Source: Stichopus chloronotus (Eukaryota; Echinodermata; Holothuroidea; Aspidochirotida; Stichopodidae). Taken from it: a stretch of 64,000 nucleotides of DNA. Below the pieces are notes generated by a model. The model worked only from the letters and a program-made list of their open reading frames with translations, was not told where the DNA came from and did not search any database. The DNA lies in the NCBI GenBank assembly GCA_021234535.1, contig CM037830.1:22809116-22873115 (forward strand). Reading direction: 5' to 3'. Shown here piece after piece: positions 45,255 to 56,432 of the stretch (position 1 is its first letter; the number at the start of each line of letters is the position of its first letter). Position numbers and translations under genes: made by a program.

Positions 45255-45655
45255 CAGGCTGACGTAGTGGTTAACCACGCTGGCGCTTCGGCGTCGGCAA
45301 TACACCAGATCGAGTATCTGCGCTGTAGGTTTTCCGTGTAAATTTCGTGCCGAGAAAGCTAGGTAAGCGTCGGTGTGCTCTGCACATGCATAAGTTTTTT
45401 ATGCCCGTAATGGCTTCGCTCAGGTAGTGGTGCGTATGGCCTAGGATCTGTGCCACAATTCCTCCCTTAGATCCGCAAAAGCTTTCGAGAGAGCTCGCTG
45501 ATGGGCCGGCCCGAGTTCGGGGCCAGAAGTGGGCTAGCTGACTTGCAATTGAGGGCTCCTGTCATTGCGACGGGTCGATTAGCTTCGACCGGTGTGAGTT
45601 GACGTTCAACGTTCAGTGAAACCATGGCCTCAAATGAGGCGTGTCTCTCTTGCTA
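45255..45655 (+). repeat. tRNA-derived SINE-like segment
   Basis: The segment is GC-richer than its surroundings. It has an A-box-like tagtggttaaccacg (about 45265-45279) and a B-box-like gatcgagtatc (45308-45318), about 30 bp apart, as in RNA polymerase III promoters. No cloverleaf could be drawn with confidence. The 3' limit is uncertain and no target duplication was found. Confidence 0.4.
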
Positions 45656-46394
45656 AAATTTAATTTTGTTTCTTTTGAATATGAAGAAGGAAAATACATT
45701 CGAGACAAACACCATATTCCATAGAGAGAGAGATAGAGAGAGAGAGAATTTTTTTTTTTCTAAACACGGTTGATCTTCTTTTGTAAAACACATCGGGACA
45801 TATCATCATTATCACCATCATCTCGTTGTCCCCTCCCTCATCCAGAAATTGGCGGGGCATCTTTTATTCTCTTCCCAACTCGTCCCTGGTTTGCCCGCGC
45901 TTTCATTTTGCATTATATTGTACATCAAGTGAACCAGCATTATCGACATTAGGTGCCTAATTATGCAAACGGGAATCGTCACAATCCTCCAGATACATTC
46001 CTACTTCAAGTACTTAGCACATTTTGCATGAAAAACAAATAAAATAAATAAGAAAAAAAATCGACATGACGCGTTCCAAACGCTCATTAAAGTTAAAACA
46101 ACTGATGATGAGAGAAGGCTTGAGAGTTTAGAGAATGACAGAGATGCCATCAATGGATTTTCAACTTCTTGAATTACTTCGCTATAGTCATGCACTCTTT
46201 TATTGACCAGAGGATACAGACGGCTTGTAGAATTCTTTTTGACGCTAACTACATTACTCAAACACAAATAAAAGAAAAAAAAAGAAAAGAAAAACACACA
46301 CACAAAAGCAACGACGAACATGCTAAAATAAGCAGTTACACATATCCATCGATGATATGTCAGTAGTGTGAATTTCTGGTATACATGGCACAGT
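45656..46394. other. No gene seen
   Basis: This holds GA and T runs near 45727-45760 and simple A-rich sequence. Nothing coding was recognised. Confidence 0.35.
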
Positions 46395-46409
46395 AACCCT
46401 GTGCACACC
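46395..46409. repeat. Target-site duplication of the LINE, left copy
   Basis: AACCCTGTGCACACC here recurs at 51990-52004 after the A-rich tail. A 15-bp duplication fits target-primed reverse transcription. Confidence 0.88.
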
Positions 46410-46552
46410 GGGGTTCGAGCCTGACATGGCGGCGTAGCAACAACTACCGTTCACGTGACCTCAAGATATTCCTTTAAAAGATAGATGTCTCTTTAGATTA
46501 AGCCTTGCTTTTTGAGTAATTTCGAAGTTTGTTCCTCAAAGCATCTGTCGTC

Positions 46553-47341
46553 ATGAGTAAAAATACCCGTGGAAGGCCTAAGGGTAGCCTTGGCAAGAAA
46601 AAACGTCAAGAGGCTGCCTCCCAGTTAAGCCTAAGCTCCATCCTATCGCAGGATAGGGACAGATATGATGACTCCTAGTCTGACATTGAAGCCAGCCGTA
46701 CCGAGAGCACTGTTCATTCTCTAGGAAAGAAAATCCAGCAAGTCAAAGAAAGGCTATTGAAAGAATTCGAAAACCTACAAGAAGAATTTTCTAAGGCTAT
46801 TGACGACCTCAGAGACAGTTTAAGGGATTTGAATACAGAGACTGCAGCTTTCAAAGAAAGGTGCGATTCTTTAGAAACGAAAGTACAACAACTTGAGGCT
46901 GATAAATCGAAACAAGCCCAAGATATCAACAAAAATGAACGATTTTCAAGACGAAACAACATCAGAATAGTGGGTTTTCCTACCGAAGAAAATGAAGAGT
47001 GTCAGAACATTGCAGTTAAGATTCTTGAGGAGGTTGGAGTGCCTGCTTGTAAGCTGGAACGGGCTCATAGAGATGGCAGGCTAGTTGCTGGTCGAGACCG
47101 CCATCTTTTAGTCAAGCTATCTTTTTATCAGGACAAAATCACAGTGATGAAAAAAGCTCGACAAGCCTTGGCAGGAAAACCTTATTACATTGTAGACGAT
47201 CTGACCAAAGCAGACCTTACAGAAAAGAGACGTTGGAACAAAGAAGTACAGGAACTTTTCAATCAGGGCACTAAACTACGTTTCTCAGGGGGATGCTGGA
47301 GAGGCAATGATGGACGACCTCATATTTTCGGCCCTGCCTAA
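46553..47341 (+). pseudogene. LINE ORF1: coiled-coil, RNA-binding protein with early stop
   Basis: The start is ATG at 46553 (MSKNTRGRPKGSLGKKK), a basic N-terminus. Codon 42 is TAG (46676-46678), after which the frame stays open to 47341. Heptad-rich sequence (about codons 55-125) suggests a coiled coil. It is followed by an RRM-like part starting RRNNIRIVGFP and a C-terminal part with KPYYIVDDLTKADL, as in L1 ORF1 proteins. These bind and chaperone the element RNA. Without the stop the protein would have about 262 residues. Confidence 0.82.
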
Positions 47342-47690
47342 TAGCTGCTCTAACATTTTTTTTATAAAACACATCTGATACCTTATGTTTCTTTCTGGAA
47401 CAGCATGGAGTAGACATTGTATTGTTTACAGCTCACCGTTAGTCCTGTTTAGACTCAACCTAAAATGTTTGGTGACACTGTTGCACCAATTTTTTTCTCA
47501 TATGGGAACCTTTGCCAACTTCCACCAATTCTTGTGGAGTTTTTTAGCTGTTGGATTTATCCCATTTGGATTGACTTTTCTTGTCTTTTTGTGTTTGTGT
47601 CTTTTTGTATTTGTTGCGTGTTCACCCTCCATCAACTGTAGCAAAGTCCACTACCTGCCTTACGAACTTTTTTGCCAGTTCACCTCTTAA
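47342..47690. other. Spacer between LINE ORF1 and ORF2
   Basis: T-rich sequence without motifs. A hydrophobic open frame inside it (47385-47690) ends exactly at the ORF2 start and looks incidental. Confidence 0.5.
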
Positions 47691-48560
47691 ATGGCTGAGG
47701 ATCTAACCATATTCACTTACAATGCGAGAGGTTTACGAAGTCACAATAAGAGACGACGTTTATTTTCGTACCTTCATCGACGAAAGACTCATATTTCTTT
47801 CATACAAGAGACGCATAGTTTACCAGCAGATGAGAAAATGTGGAAAAATGAATGGGGAGGTAAAGTTCTCTATTCACATGGTACTCATGATAGCTGTGGA
47901 GTATTTATTTTATTCAATCCTACTTTGGAATTTGAAATAAAAAAGTATGTAAGCCACGATGGAGGAAGATTTATCATTGCTGGAATTGCCTACACTGATC
48001 AAATTCTAATTTTCGTTTCTTTATATGGACCCAATATAGATAGCCCTAACTTTTTTGTTCACTTATTCAACGCAGTATCTACTTTTTCCTCTGAAAAAAT
48101 GATCATAGGCGGAGATTTTAATTTCGTCTTTAATTTAGCTCTAGACAAGAAAGGCGGTCAGCAGAGAACCAATTTTAAAGCTCGAAACGAATGCCTTTCA
48201 TTTATGACTGGATTATCACTCATCGATATCTGGAGAGAGAGGAACCCGAGGACCGAAGTCTTTACTTGGTCGTCCAACATTTTATCAGGTCTACTCTGTC
48301 GCCTTGACTTTTTCCTTATTTCGCGGCATATGGCTACTTCTGTCAAAGATGTCACACACTCTCCTGGAATTCAATCGGATCACTCTTTTGTTATTTTAAA
48401 GCTTAGTCTTTTTTCAGAGACACGTGGTCCTGGATACTGGAAGTTAAACAACTCCCTGCTTCATGACTCAGATTATTTGAACTTGATTACAAGTGCTATT
48501 AATAATTTCACCGAAACTAATTACTTATTCGAATCCGGCATATCGCTGGGAAGGCCTTAA
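47691..48560 (+). CDS. LINE ORF2, apurinic-type endonuclease domain
   Basis: The frame begins MAEDLTIFTYNARGLRSHNK. It shows SFIQETHS (catalytic Glu), SLYGPN, GGDFNF (Asp-Asn pair), a DRLDFF-like CRLDFFLIS and a final SDHSFV (Asp-His), all in the usual order of APE-type LINE endonucleases. That enzyme nicks target DNA to prime reverse transcription. All catalytic positions look present. The frame is lost at about 48540, so this 289-residue piece is only the N-terminal part of ORF2. Confidence 0.88.
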   Translation: MAEDLTIFTYNARGLRSHNKRRRLFSYLHRRKTHISFIQETHSLPADEKMWKNEWGGKVLYSHGTHDSCGVFILFNPTLEFEIKKYVSHDGGRFIIAGIAYTDQILIFVSLYGPNIDSPNFFVHLFNAVSTFSSEKMIIGGDFNFVFNLALDKKGGQQRTNFKARNECLSFMTGLSLIDIWRERNPRTEVFTWSSNILSGLLCRLDFFLISRHMATSVKDVTHSPGIQSDHSFVILKLSLFSETRGPGYWKLNNSLLHDSDYLNLITSAINNFTETNYLFESGISLGRP

Positions 48561-49054
48561 GTTTATTTTACGCAAGGAGAGCATGAAGTTTGCAAAAAAA
48601 AAAAGCTTAAGAAAATAGACGTAAGGAAGAAGAACTCACAATCAAAGTTGCTAACCTGGAACAGGAGCTCTCTACATCAGACTCCATCGAGACACGCACC
48701 AAGCTATTCGATGCCCGTAATGAACTTTTATTCTATGACCTTAAACTTCAAGGAACCATAATCCGATCACGGGCCCGCTGGGTCGAACATGGCGAAAAGA
48801 ACACAAAATACTTTCTTAACCTTGAAAAACGTAATAAGCTCTGTAATACTATTCGCAAAATTGATGATGACAATGGTAATACGTATTGCGATGGGAAATC
48901 TATTCTTCACAATATTAAACATTTTTATGAGAATTTGTATGTTAGCAACCGCTGCTCCCCACATTTAATTTTGGACGGTCTCCCCCCGTCCCCTTTTAGT
49001 AATTATGACTTCTCTACTTGCGAAGGTGAACTTACCTTGGAAGATTGCAGTATT
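48540..49054 (+). pseudogene. LINE ORF2, linker between endonuclease and RT (frame-broken)
   Basis: Coding continues in a second frame from about 48540 (RWEGLKFILRKES) to a stop near 48620. It then continues in a third frame (EEELTIKVANLEQELSTSD...RARWVEHGEKNTKYFLNLEK) to 49054, where an insertion interrupts it. The shifts flank an 11-base A run at 48594-48604, a likely site of slippage. The RWVEHGEKNTKYF motif is typical of L1-group ORF2 proteins. Confidence 0.75.
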
Positions 49055-49383
49055 TCGCTTAAAGGGAAGTGGGGCGTTTGTTTTAGAGAAGATATCCATA
49101 CTTTTGAAACCAATCTTTGTGGATGAAGAATGATAGATTATTCAAAATAAGGAAGGACAGTAGCCTTCTCTTCAAGAAATAAGATCCTTACAGAGAGAAA
49201 TTCAGTGATTTGTTGCTCTACGCTAATTTGTTCACCCAAACTTTTCAAAATTCAAATGGTGCATCTTCCGTTACTCATCACATGCATAATGTTTTGAGGA
49301 AATGAAACTTTGGTAGATGTTTATTAATGAGACTGAATGGTTTAACAATGATTACAGCCGTTTTCTTTTGTATGTCATGTTGT
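49055..49383 (+). repeat. Unclassified 329-bp insertion inside LINE ORF2
   Basis: The insertion is flanked by GTATT (49050-49054 and 49384-49388). Removing it plus one copy restores the ORF2 frame. From about 49096 to its end it is clearly similar to the reverse complement of 61763-62066. It has no obvious inverted termini and no coding capacity. Confidence 0.75.
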
Positions 49384-49388
49384 GTATT

Positions 49389-51785
49389 CTAAACGCCCTA
49401 TTTCCCTTTAAGTCTTCAAAAAATGATAAGTCTCCAGGGAGTGACGGTTTTTCTGTAAACTTTTACAAGAGTTTTTGGCATCTAATAGGTCCTTATGTTG
49501 TTGATTCTTTAAATTATGCCTACTCTCATAACAGCCTCTCTCATGAGCAGTCTAGAGGCATAATTATCTTAATCCCCAAACCTGAAAAGGATCCCAATCT
49601 CCTGAAAAATTACAGACCTATTTCACTCCTGAATACGGACTATAAAATTGGAGCGAAGGCGATTGCAACTAGGCTTAAATTTATCATCGCCAATGTTATT
49701 AGTCCAAATCAAACTGGTTTTGTAAAGGGTCGTTTTATTGGTGAAAATATCCGTTTTGTTTTAGACCTAATTGATTACACTAAACGCAAAAATACATCAG
49801 GATTTATGTTATTCGTAGACTTTGAAAAGGCTTTTGACAAACTAGAGTGGAATTTCAATATATGTTGTCTACGCTATTTTCACTTTGGTCATAGTTTCAT
49901 TCAATGGATACATACTTTTTATAACAATGCTACCGCTTGTGTCTTCAACAACGGATACTCCACAGGTTTTTTCCCTGTTCGTCGAGGGGTCCGCCAGGGG
50001 TGTCCACTCAGTCCCTACCTTTTTATTTTATGCACCGAAGTATTAGCTATTTACATGAGTCAAAGTAGATTGAAAGGTATTGTTATTCAGGATAAAGAAA
50101 TAAAACTTCTCCAATATGCTGACGACACAACTTTTTTTCTTGATGGAAGCCGGGAATCTCTTGATGAAACCCTTCACATACTTAACGTGTTTCAGATGTC
50201 CTCTGGATTAACCATCAATACTTCTAAGTCAGTCTTGTTTCCTCTGGGTCCTTTTGCAAGGCAGCCGCCAGGCTTTGTAAACTTATATGCACTTAAATTT
50301 TCATGTGGTCCTGTAAAAATGTTAGGCATTACCTTCAATCATAATGGCAATGATCTTTTTAGGCTAAATTTTATTCCGAAGTTATCTAGACTTAAAAGTT
50401 GTCTTCGGGTTTGGTCGACGAGAGACTTAACCCCGGTTGGCCGTAACGTTCTGGTTAAAACCTATGCGTTATCACAACTAGTTTTTCTTTTTATTGTGCT
50501 ACCGGATCCTCCCACTTCCTTCATTAAGGATGTGGAAAAGATTATTTATGATTTTATTTGGGCCGGGAATCAAGATAAAGTAAAAAGAGGTTGTATAATT
50601 AATCGTTATAATAAAGGCGGTTTAAGAGTAGTTCACATCCCAAGTTTTGTAAAAAGCTTGAAATGTACTTGGGTTAAGCGGTATTGTGATATTAATAATG
50701 AAGGTGTTTGGAAACTTTTCTTTGATGAAAGTTTGTCAGCTGTGGGTAGGAAGCTCATCTTTCATTGTAATTGTAAGCCTGATGACCTCCCTCGTATTCC
50801 TAATATCTTTGTTTACCACACTGTGAGAGCATGGCTGGATGCAGCTTTCCACTTACCTGTAGAAAATTTTGGTAATCAAGTTATTTGGAACAATCACTAT
50901 ATCTCCATCAATAACACAATTTTTTATTATGACTTTTTGTATAACAAGGGAGTTAAATTTGTTTCTGACTTTTTCGATAATGACGGTTATCCCTTAAGTT
51001 ACCAGTCCTTTAGGATGAAGTTCCACCTAAATCATTTCCCCTTTACAACCTATTGGGGTATTATTCAGAGCATTCCTATCCACTGGAAGCAGTCTGGCTG
51101 TTCAGAGACTATTTTCAATAACCCATGTATTGATTTTTTCGATAAAACCATGCAATCAAGCTGTATTTCTCAACTTGTATACCGGTCTAAGTATCTGGAT
51201 AAAGTAGCTGTTGATCCCACAGCTCTTACAAAATGGAACGCTGAGTTCCCTCATTTAACTACTAAAGAGTGGGATAGTATTTTTAGTATGCCGTGGTGCT
51301 CTGCCTCGGAAACCAAGCTCTCTTTTTTCCAATTTCGATTTCTTCACAGAATCCTTCCAACGAATAGACTTTTAAATTTAATGGGTATTTCTGACTCCGA
51401 TTTATGTCATTTCTGTAATGCTGAGGTCGAAACACTACTTCACCTTTTTGTGGAGTGTAACCATGTAGCTTCATTTATCGGTGATGTTGTTAATTTTTTG
51501 TTCGGCTCTGACTTTTATTTTTCAAGAGACGACATTTTCTTTGGTTACCAAAGGTTAAAACGCCATCCATATAATTTTCTTATCTTACATTTGAAATATT
51601 TCATTTTTAGTAAGAAGCGTCAAAATAAGACTTTAAGTTATATTGAGTTCTTATACAAGTTTCAGTTTGCTCTACGAGTCGAAAAGCATATTTACTTTTA
51701 TAGCCAAAAAAGGACGAAAAGTTGTATTAGCTATAAAGATCTCAAAGAGGTTTTTGGTCGCTGTGATCTTATACTTGATTTTTAA
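49389..51785 (+). CDS. LINE ORF2, reverse transcriptase and C-terminal region
   Basis: From the insertion boundary the frame is open for about 798 codons. RT motifs appear in order: KSPGSDGFSVNFYK, YRPISLLNTDYKI, FVKGRFIGENIR, FVDFEKAFDKLEW, RRGVRQGCPLSPYLF and YADDTTFFLDG (catalytic YADD). Thumb-like sequence follows, then the C-terminal motif CHFCN...HLFVECNH (CCHH). RT plus the endonuclease would carry out target-primed insertion. Since the upstream part is frame-broken, this copy cannot make a whole ORF2 protein. Length and motifs fit the L1/Tx1 group. Confidence 0.88.
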   Translation, partial: LNALFPFKSSKNDKSPGSDGFSVNFYKSFWHLIGPYVVDSLNYAYSHNSLSHEQSRGIIILIPKPEKDPNLLKNYRPISLLNTDYKIGAKAIATRLKFIIANVISPNQTGFVKGRFIGENIRFVLDLIDYTKRKNTSGFMLFVDFEKAFDKLEWNFNICCLRYFHFGHSFIQWIHTFYNNATACVFNNGYSTGFFPVRRGVRQGCPLSPYLFILCTEVLAIYMSQSRLKGIVIQDKEIKLLQYADDTTFFLDGSRESLDETLHILNVFQMSSGLTINTSKSVLFPLGPFARQPPGFVNLYALKFSCGPVKMLGITFNHNGNDLFRLNFIPKLSRLKSCLRVWSTRDLTPVGRNVLVKTYALSQLVFLFIVLPDPPTSFIKDVEKIIYDFIWAGNQDKVKRGCIINRYNKGGLRVVHIPSFVKSLKCTWVKRYCDINNEGVWKLFFDESLSAVGRKLIFHCNCKPDDLPRIPNIFVYHTVRAWLDAAFHLPVENFGNQVIWNNHYISINNTIFYYDFLYNKGVKFVSDFFDNDGYPLSYQSFRMKFHLNHFPFTTYWGIIQSIPIHWKQSGCSETIFNNPCIDFFDKTMQSSCISQLVYRSKYLDKVAVDPTALTKWNAEFPHLTTKEWDSIFSMPWCSASETKLSFFQFRFLHRILPTNRLLNLMGISDSDLCHFCNAEVETLLHLFVECNHVASFIGDVVNFLFGSDFYFSRDDIFFGYQRLKRHPYNFLILHLKYFIFSKKRQNKTLSYIEFLYKFQFALRVEKHIYFYSQKRTKSCISYKDLKEVFGRCDLILDF

Positions 51786-52004
51786 TGTCTTTTTGTGTTC
51801 TTCTCGCGTCATATCGACTTACAGTATTTCCATTACGCACGGGGTATTTTCGTAATATCTTGTCATCTAATATAAGCGGTCTGTATTCATTTCATGTTGT
51901 AAGTTCTACAGCCATGTATTACTTGCAAGACGGTAGATATTGTAAATAAAAAAGTTCAAGATTTAATAAAAAATGGAGGAAAAAAAAAAAACCCTGTGCA
52001 CACC

Positions 52005-52599
52005 TCTGATTAAATGCTCGACGAAGGCCATATATTCGTGTTAAAACAGCGTTTAAAGAGAGAGGATGAGATTGAGCAAAGAGACACATCTCGTGAAAAT
52101 CAGTCCGTGTAACGATGAAATTCAGTGCACTCTTCGGTGATGAACATGTGCAATGTACACAGAGGAAAAGAAAAACACAATAATGATTTGCATAAAATAA
52201 AATTAAACAGAAAAAGAGTTACGGTAGGTTGCTATAATTTACACACACACACATTGGCACAGACGCGTTTTCCTTTGTAGCACCCAACAGGACCCTCCTA
52301 TACCCATGGTCACTCTACCATGGGGTACCCCTGGGCTGTCGCTACTCATCCACTACAAGCGTTTCCATGGTAACCGTTCTCCTATGACGGTTGCTCAGTA
52401 CAATATATAGTTCCACTAGCCAAGTGACTACAATATCTCATCTTAGCCCCTATAGGGCCATGAGATAATAAAACACCTGAATTATATCATTAACATGCCA
52501 GTTACATGCAAATGCTGCCCATATCACACAAAATCAGTCAGGTATTATTAGTGTCTACGTCTTAGTCTCCATTTCAGCTCTCATTAACCTCTCAAATCT
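52005..52599. other. No gene seen
   Basis: Ordinary AT-rich DNA with a short (AC) run near 52242. Nothing else was recognised. Confidence 0.35.
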
Positions 52600-53130
52600 T
52601 TAAAATCTTGGAGCTTCGGGGGTTTCCCCTGGATTCGTCGTAAAGCGTTGTTTATCGTAAGGGAGTAAGATATTGACAATGTTCGAAAAAATCAGGTTCA
52701 CTGAATATTTCTCGTAAGTTATATTTGTTTGAACAGTGGTTCCAATAACGACTTGGTTAATTATCACTTTTATTATCTCAATAATTAATACAAAATTTAG
52801 TTAAGAGTTTAAATTTTTTACTTTCAAATATTAGGGACATATATTTTAATGTGACAGACTCTTATTTCATATGTAATTTCTTATGACATATACCATGTAT
52901 GATTTTCTCTTTCTTTTATTTTCTTCATCTTTCATAACTTGGAGAAGATCGATACTGATAATATTCAAAATGATCACGTTCACTAAATTTTATTTGCTTT
53001 TACTGTTGTCTAATAATCACTGTTATAATCTCAACTATTGTCACGAAGTCACTTGAGAATTTCAATTTAATTCGTGCAAATATCAGAGACATATGTATAT
53101 TATTTTTTTTAAATATCTCATTTTTCAAAT
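52600..53130 (+). repeat. Diverged tandem duplication, about 280-bp period
   Basis: Parallel stretches include gttcactgaat (52696) and gttcactaaat (52979), ttatctcaataatt and ataatctcaactatt, and agggacatat and agagacatat. The copies are heavily diverged. Confidence 0.5.
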
Positions 53131-53480
53131 AGTAAGTCTAAAACTTTTTTAATCATTGTAACATTATTTGTGTCAACATCTCGTTAGTCTTCAAAGATGA
53201 ACACTACAGCAGACTACATCAAATTAGGAATCATAAGTATAATTAACCTTTACAACAGCTGGTTGATGATAATGTAAATCTCATTGAAAACATTCTTATA
53301 AACACGGGATACACTCACTGGACTCTACATAAGCAAAATGAGGTGGACTATGATAGTACATTATCTTATGATTTGTGTATGACATGACTCATTCCAAATA
53401 TTCTACTTAATGGAGTCCATCATCGGATTCTACATAATATCAGTTGTCACGGAATAGAATGCTACGAGAAAAAAATGCTA

Positions 53481-54112
53481 ATAAACATCTACTCAAGCAG
53501 ACGACAGATGGAACGATAGTGATGCTTCAACTTTCACTTAGAATTAATAATTACTCGTTCACTGAGATATATTCAAACAGATTCAGATTACAATTTACAA
53601 GTTTGATTAGCCTAAAATGATGGATTGATTGTTGCATTAAATTAGAGCTTGATTAACAATTTTACTAAACTAATACTACTAGGGTGGTACATAGTAACTT
53701 GTAACAAGACTTGCACTTCAGGATTTCAAGCGGAGTCCTAGGCGACCACAAATCTGAAATGGCTCGACCCATGAAGAAGGCGATTGTCGATTAATGTCGG
53801 CTACCTGTAACTTGAGCCTCAGCGATGGAAGTGTCCCAGAATATACGAACGATAGCAGCATGAATTTACACGGTGCGAAAGCGAGGATGGCTTCGGCGAT
53901 TAATATTAATAGACGTTGAGCATTGTGTAGGCCAATAACTTCACTACACAGTTTACTTATGGTGAACACAAAGGGAAGGAGGAAATTACGTCTTTTCAGA
54001 TCGGGTGGAAGTATCTTCTTCAAATGCTTTTGATTGACGATCGTAGAGTATTTGCATCATCAGTGGAGGTCCAGGATAATAAAACATTGGGCATTACCCT
54101 GACAATACTATT
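53481..54112 (+). repeat. Diverged duplication, copy 1 (about 630 bp)
   Basis: This matches 55593-56432 in order: gcagacgacagatg, ttagagcttgattaaca, agggtggtac, gtcgattaa.gtcggcta, gtgtccca and cattgggcattaccct. No gene is seen in it. Confidence 0.75.
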
Positions 54113-55390
54113 ATATATATGTATATATAGCACTTATCTTCAAGGATTCAACGCAGTATCCTCGCACTGTTATGTGATACACTCGTGAATTTCTAATTGG
54201 AAGAGCTTAAGAGTTCATTATTTCACACCCCCAACCCTCCTGAAAACAGAAATTATAACTTTTATGTAATAATTAAAATAATGCAATTAAATCACTTTTT
54301 CTTAACTTTCTTTATTTTCCGAATTAAGAATACACTGTATCCTCTAATTACTTCACCACCACTTTTCAAACTTTTCCCACAAACTCGAAATGCTTCTGTA
54401 TACTTGGTATATCCGTACGCTCCGATGCATGTGTACAGCAACTCGAGAATTCTCGACAACAATGATGAGACACTTGTACACAACCAGTACTGTCCGCATT
54501 TACGACAAAACTATGAAATAGTCTGTTTATGAAGATTACCCGTTTAACAAACAAGTATGTACAAACGAGTCCCCGAAATAAAAATAAGTACATATACTCC
54601 CTATGTTCATAATCTAAATTCAGACTACTTTACTTCGAAAATCCTAAGACCTAAAGGACTCATTAAATACTATCCTCACGCACCTTATCTAAAAAATGAG
54701 CAATTTTCACTCAACATTTTGTCCTGAATTTTCGATAGTACTGAGACTGTCTAAGAGTATTGATTCTAGAAGATAAACGAATTTGTGTAAATGTTGTAAG
54801 TTTATGTAAAAGAGTCCCATCATTATTGTCATATGGATGTGCACATACCTAGATATGGTTATTTATGTTGGCTCGTTTCTGGTGCATTTCTCCTTTCCCC
54901 TTTTTCTTGTTTTCTAATATTATATATTATATATTTCTCTGTTATTTGTCTTTCAATAATCTAGGTAACCACGAAGATGTCTAAGCTGTGTCTATCCTCC
55001 GTTAGGATTAGAGGGCAAAGCAATAGCAAATTTCTTCAAGAAATTGAAACTCCATTGGTTGCGTTTTGTTACTGCGTTAAGTCTAACGCCGTCTCTCTTC
55101 TTCCAGTTGTGCCAGTTGTTTTTTTGTTTTGTTTTTTTTCACGAGATACTTTTGTATATATTAACTTCGAAAATGTATGTAATATAGTTTGAATTACATG
55201 ACTTGTGTACATTTCGAAAAGCATGAAAGTCTTGGAGCAATATCGACTAACATGTCCTGAACAAGTTTTCGTAAAGCTGAAATGGTTTTTATTCTAGCGC
55301 TTAAAGGTTGTATTGCATCACCCTAAGCTATATTTTTACCTCCCGGAAAGGAAAATTCTCAACTGGTTCTAAGTTACAGTACTCTGAGAT
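54113..55390. other. Spacer between the duplicated blocks; no gene seen
   Basis: AT-rich, with a TA run at about 54111-54128. The open frames at 54197-54532 and 54977-55192 have no recognised domain. Confidence 0.35.
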
Positions 55391-55520
55391 TGACAGCAAA
55401 TTCGAAAGATACGGAGCAGCTCGTATTACACAGCGTACACAGGGATCCATTGTTTTGATTACACATGTGAAGGAATTTAAGACAGGCTGAGGGAGGGACT
55501 AGAGGTAGGTGGTTGGGAGA
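55391..55520 (+). repeat. Dispersed repeat, copy 2
   Basis: A relative of 36868-36990: gacagcaaattcgaaagat, ccattgttttgatt, gacaggctgaggga. Confidence 0.6.
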
Positions 55521-55592
55521 ATTGAAACTGTCATGGGTGATGAGTTTTTGCCTTTAAGTCATTGTGTCACGCAAAGGAGACAGGAAAGGATG

Positions 55593-56432
55593 CTCATAAA
55601 CATGTGCCTGCGCAGACGACAGATGAAACGAGAGTGTTACTGTAATTTTCAATTGAAATATAATTAATCGTGCACACTTCAGGGTTAAAAAATATTAAGA
55701 TTATAATAGGGTAAAATGATAAGTGTGTTCAATTAATTAGAGCTTGATTAACAGTTAAACTTAAATATTACAAGGGTGGTACCTGGTAAGTGGTAAAACA
55801 GCTGGGACCACAAGACATCAGGTGGAATTGTAGACGACGACAATGCTTGAATGGCTGGATACAAAGTTGCCAAAGAATGCAACTGTCGATTAACGTCGGC
55901 TAACCGTACTTAACCTCGGAGATGATCACTTAAACAGTGTCCCAGGGTATAGGAATGACATATTTACGACTACGAAGAGTAGGCTAGGCTGGTTCCGGTG
56001 ATGAATATATCATATGACTGTCACTGTTGACTGTGAAGACGAAATCACCCAGGCACTAAGTAAACAGACAGAGAAGGTGGGAATAGACGTCTTCTTCAGC
56101 TCGGGTAGAAATTCTTCAAATGACCTCAATAGACGAGAGTATATATGCAAAAGTCACTTGCTAGAACCTTCCACACAATCCTCTAGAGACTACCAGCTCA
56201 ATAACGTGATACTAAATATAGAAGAGAGCAAAGTTCCAGTTCATTCCAGCATGTACGTATACAGCAACGTTGGTAGAAGATTAGGGAATCGTCTTGAAGT
56301 TCCCAGTGTGTATAACATAGAATTCGAACCTTCGTAGAGTACATGCCGCATCAGTGGAGTTCCAAGATCGTATCTTACCTACGGTTAATTTAAATATTGG
56401 GCATTACCCTAACAATGATAGTAAATACTCTA
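55593..56432 (+). repeat. Diverged duplication, copy 2 (about 840 bp)
   Basis: A relative of 53481-54112, in the same orientation about 2.1 kb downstream. It carries a 107-codon open frame (56014-56337) that is not conserved as a frame in copy 1, so I do not call it coding. Confidence 0.75.

Larger units (their letters stand above)
46410..51989 (+). mobile_element. Full-length L1/Tx1-like LINE, inactivated
   Basis: The element is about 5.58 kb between 15-bp target duplications, with a 143-bp 5' leader, ORF1, a spacer of about 350 bp, ORF2 and a short 3' end with aataaa and an A tail. Because both duplications are present, the 5' end is not truncated. Defects: a stop at codon 42 of ORF1, two frame breaks around 48540-48625 in ORF2, and a 329-bp insertion at 49055-49383. 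The clade call (L1/Tx1 group) rests on the ORF1 type, the endonuclease and the C-terminal CCHH motif. Confidence 0.9.

Noticed and set aside
56014..56337. 107-codon frame in the second duplicated block
   Set aside because: The frame is not preserved in the first copy, so there is no sign of selection for coding.
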